A stretch of 64,000 nucleotides of DNA from Fibrobacter sp. UWB4 (GTDB lineage: Bacteria > Fibrobacterota > Fibrobacteria > Fibrobacterales > Fibrobacteraceae), in the NCBI RefSeq assembly GCF_002210345.1, contig NZ_MWQI01000007.1, forward strand, positions 124,001-188,000, read 5' to 3'. Below are positions 62,349 to 64,000 of this stretch, piece after piece. Below the pieces are notes generated by a model. The model was not told the DNA's origin and made no database searches. It was given only the letters and a program-made list of their open reading frames with translations. The translations under genes were made by a program, and so were the position numbers. Numbering within the stretch: position 1 is the stretch's first letter; each line of letters opens with the position of its first letter.

Positions 62349-63335
62349 TTATTTCTTCAAGGCGTAAACCTTTGTAGACAAATACTTGAAACCGTTATCG
62401 GCGGTGATGACAACGATGTTCTTGCCTTCGTTTTCGGGGCGGGCCGCAATGATGGAAGCGGCGTAAATGCCTGCTGCACCTGATGTGCCGAGGAAAAGAC
62501 CTTCGTGTTCGGCAAGCTCGTGCGCAACAGCTGTCGCCTGCAACGTAGAAACTTCGATGTATTCGTCGTAAATGGAAGAATCGGTCAGGAACGACGGCGG
62601 AGCATCGACATTGGCAAACGGGGCGACGCCATCGATTACGCCATGTTCTTTGGAAAGCGGCGTAAAGAATCTCGAATCAGGAGTGGCTTGTACACCTACG
62701 ATTTTTACGTTCGGATTTTTCTCGCGGAAATATCTCGAAAGTCCGTTCAATGTGCCGCCCGTACCTGCCATCGAAACGACAAAGTCTACGTTCCCATCGG
62801 TGTCTTCCCAAATTTCAGGCCCGGTTGTGTTGTAGTGGGCGAGCGGGTTGTATTCGTTTTCGCACTGGTTGATGAAAAATGCGTTGTGTTCTTTAGTGTA
62901 TTTTGTGATGGCGTCAATGACGATATTGTCTGAAATTGTGCCGTCTTCAAGAGCTTTTTTCAATTCGGGAATATCTTCGTAATCAAAAAGCTGTGCGCCG
63001 TATGTCTTGATGACCTGAACGCGTTCCTTGGAACCGCCTGATTCAAAGAAAATCGTGACTTTGTAACCTTTAGCGGCTGCGATAGCGGCGAGGGCGATGC
63101 CCGTGTTGCCACTCGTGAGATCTACAATTTCTCCACCCGGTTTCAATTTGCCGGTGCGTTCGGCTTCTTCGATCATGCTGAGGGCTGCGCGGTCCTTGAC
63201 AGAACCTGTAGCGTTGAAATATTCGAGCTTGGCGAGAATATGGGCTTTTGCGTTGTGCTTCTTTTCAAAATTATGAAGCTCAAGAAGTGGCGTATGCCCA
63301 ATAAGTTCTGTAATGGAATGGTGAATATTCGACAT
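62349..63335 (-). CDS. cysK: CysK-like PLP-dependent synthase, copy 2
   Basis: A 328-residue paralogue of the enzyme at 58987, starting at 63335 with GAGGTTTCA upstream. The PLP lysine is in TGSVKDRAA (NPSGS in copy 1 is NATGS here), the substrate loop is DLTSGNTGIALA, and the C-terminal 90 residues are nearly identical to copy 1. It lies between the nitrogenase-like operon terminator and the barrel gene, with LysR box site 3 about 135 bp upstream. Two copies in one locus suggest different acceptor or donor substrates. Confidence 0.92.
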   Translation of the reverse strand: MSNIHHSITELIGHTPLLELHNFEKKHNAKAHILAKLEYFNATGSVKDRAALSMIEEAERTGKLKPGGEIVDLTSGNTGIALAAIAAAKGYKVTIFFESGGSKERVQVIKTYGAQLFDYEDIPELKKALEDGTISDNIVIDAITKYTKEHNAFFINQCENEYNPLAHYNTTGPEIWEDTDGNVDFVVSMAGTGGTLNGLSRYFREKNPNVKIVGVQATPDSRFFTPLSKEHGVIDGVAPFANVDAPPSFLTDSSIYDEYIEVSTLQATAVAHELAEHEGLFLGTSGAAGIYAASIIAARPENEGKNIVVITADNGFKYLSTKVYALKK

Positions 63336-63461
63336 TGAAACCTCGTGACTTTTGACCATCAAAAAGTAAAAATCACTTACGCCAAATCAAAGTTTTTTTA
63401 TCTGTGAAAATGTAAAACCTAAAGAAATAGTTTGTTGTAATTTAATCACGGTATTGAGTGT

Positions 63462-63478
63462 TATAGAATGCTTCTATA
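63462..63478. promoter_or_regulatory. LysR-type box TATAG-N7-CTATA, site 3
   Basis: The same palindrome as sites 1 and 2, upstream of cysK copy 2. At the expected distance (30 bp) lies TTACAA as a possible -35; the -10 region is poor, as expected for an activator-dependent promoter. Confidence 0.75.
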
Positions 63479-63481
63479 AAA

Positions 63482-63512
63482 GGAAATTCCCGCTCTGGGG
63501 CGGGAATGACAG
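63482..63512. repeat. REP-like repeat
   Basis: GGAAATTCCCGC and GCGGGAATGACAG arms around TCTGGG. Confidence 0.75.
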
Positions 63513-63529
63513 ATATGTGTATTAAAAGA

Positions 63530-63562
63530 AAAACTCCCGCGAGATTACTCTCACGGGAGCGT
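63530..63562 (-). terminator. Terminator of the nitrogenase-like operon
   Basis: CTCCCGTGAGAG and CTCGCGGGAG arms followed by a five-T run on the minus strand, about 45 bp after the stop at 63605. Confidence 0.88.
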
Positions 63563-63604
63563 CCACGCCTAAGGAAACGAGGTAGCGGACTTTAATTTAA
63601 CGCG

Positions 63605-64000
63605 TTATCTTGTGCCTTCCGGCTTCAAGAATTTATCGGTTTCCTGTTCGTACCACCACTTGGTATAAGGCAACTTGATACGGGCGGCAAGGCTCTTTTC
63701 AAAGCTGCGGTTCTTGATGGTGTCCAAGATGCTCTTTGCAAATCGGAGCGTTCCCTCATAACCGAAAATCATGTATTCGTCAGCGACGAAGAGTGCTGCG
63801 TAACCTTGCTTAATTGCCCACACGGTTGTACCCGGGTGACGGCTAAAGTAAATGTCCGGTTTGAAGTGGTTCAAAATGCTGAGCACTTCGTAGTTCTGCT
63901 GGTCAGCCACGGAGAGCTTGAGTCCCTTCGGAGATGTCTTGAGCAAATGTTCGAGTGCAGGCGGAACCTGACCGTTATCATACTTGTAGTCGTAATGCCA
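63605..64000 (-). CDS. Nitrogenase component 1-like protein (NifD-like), C-terminal fragment at window edge
   Basis: The frame is open to the right edge (131 codons visible, starting WHYDYKYDNG), so this is the C-terminus of a longer protein. LNHFKPDIYFSRHPGTTVWAIKQGY matches the NifD/VnfD 'KPD...' segment, and IFGYEGTLRFAKSILDTI matches the final helix region after the cofactor site. LPYTKWWYEQE is typical of nitrogenase-like (not Mo-nitrogenase) component 1 proteins. At the place of the NifD cofactor histidine (MHSWDYSGPYHG) the sequence is ADEYMIFGYEG, without His. Role inferred: a nitrogenase-like reductase working with the sulfur genes to its left. Confidence 0.8.
   Translation of the reverse strand, partial: WHYDYKYDNGQVPPALEHLLKTSPKGLKLSVADQQNYEVLSILNHFKPDIYFSRHPGTTVWAIKQGYAALFVADEYMIFGYEGTLRFAKSILDTIKNRSFEKSLAARIKLPYTKWWYEQETDKFLKPEGTR

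Noticed and set aside
63605-64000. A canonical Mo-nitrogenase NifD
   Set aside because: The cofactor-histidine motif is missing and the neighbours are sulfur genes, so only a nitrogenase-like call is supportable from the visible fragment.
1-64000. tRNA or rRNA genes
   Set aside because: All intergenic regions were read for cloverleaf-type TTC-loop and acceptor pairs and for rRNA-like sequence; none was recognised.

Overview
The window looks like a chromosomal segment of a Fibrobacter-type bacterium (phylum Fibrobacterota; genus inferred, not proven). Pointers are a lipoprotein with a FISUMP-type domain ('Fibrobacter succinogenes major paralogous domain'), a TIGR02147-type regulator next to a lipoprotein, a type III glutamine synthetase, many lipoproteins with serine-rich linkers, and numerous short inverted repeats of the form GTCATNCCCG...CGGGNAT between genes. 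Coding density is high and genes lie in strand-coherent blocks.

Layout. 1-6.3 kb (minus): recB (3' part outside the window) and recC. 6.4-11.3 kb: a giant soluble hybrid histidine kinase and a small unknown gene. 11.4-19.2 kb (plus): rmuC, sbcD, sbcC and a membrane TrkA/RyR-domain protein, so the left 19 kb is rich in DNA end-processing genes. 19.3-24.9 kb (minus): OmpA-like lipoprotein, then the block EAL protein, recR, engB, mlaE-like, mlaF-like, pyrC. 25-26 kb: hisE-hisG. 26.4-34 kb: secreted M6 metalloprotease, lipoproteins, TIGR02147 regulator, trmB-like gene, patatin, NUDIX. 34-38.5 kb: YidE-type transporter, bile-acid-type symporter, metY. 38.5-40.6 kb: an AT-rich island with a membrane protein and a probable zinc deaminase-fold protein. 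40.6-45.2 kb: DMT exporter, cobalamin riboswitch, BtuB-like TonB receptor and a beta-propeller lipoprotein (BtuG-like). 45.3-50.5 kb: two lipoproteins, a sigma-54 activator, glnN. 50.7-54.5 kb: sodium symporter and a LolD/FtsX/DUF4418 ABC cluster.

54.5-64 kb (all minus strand) is the most interesting part. It holds a LysR regulator, a MalY/PatB-type C-S lyase, a NitT/TauT-type ABC importer (ATPase, permease, binding protein), a small outer-membrane barrel, two paralogous CysK-like genes and, running off the right edge, the C-terminus of a nitrogenase component 1-like (NifD-like) protein that lacks the usual cofactor histidine. Three intergenic sites in this region carry the same palindrome TATAG-N7-CTATA, a canonical LysR T-N11-A box. 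In the two cases with a clear promoter the box is centred about 66 bp upstream of the predicted transcription start. I infer one LysR regulon for acquiring and cleaving an organosulfur compound with a nitrogenase-like reductase, analogous to methylthio-alkane reductase but with its own import and lyase module.

Start codons were reassigned wherever a ribosome-binding site, operon overlap or conserved N-terminus favoured a different start from the longest frame. Functions come from motif reading only; no database search was possible.
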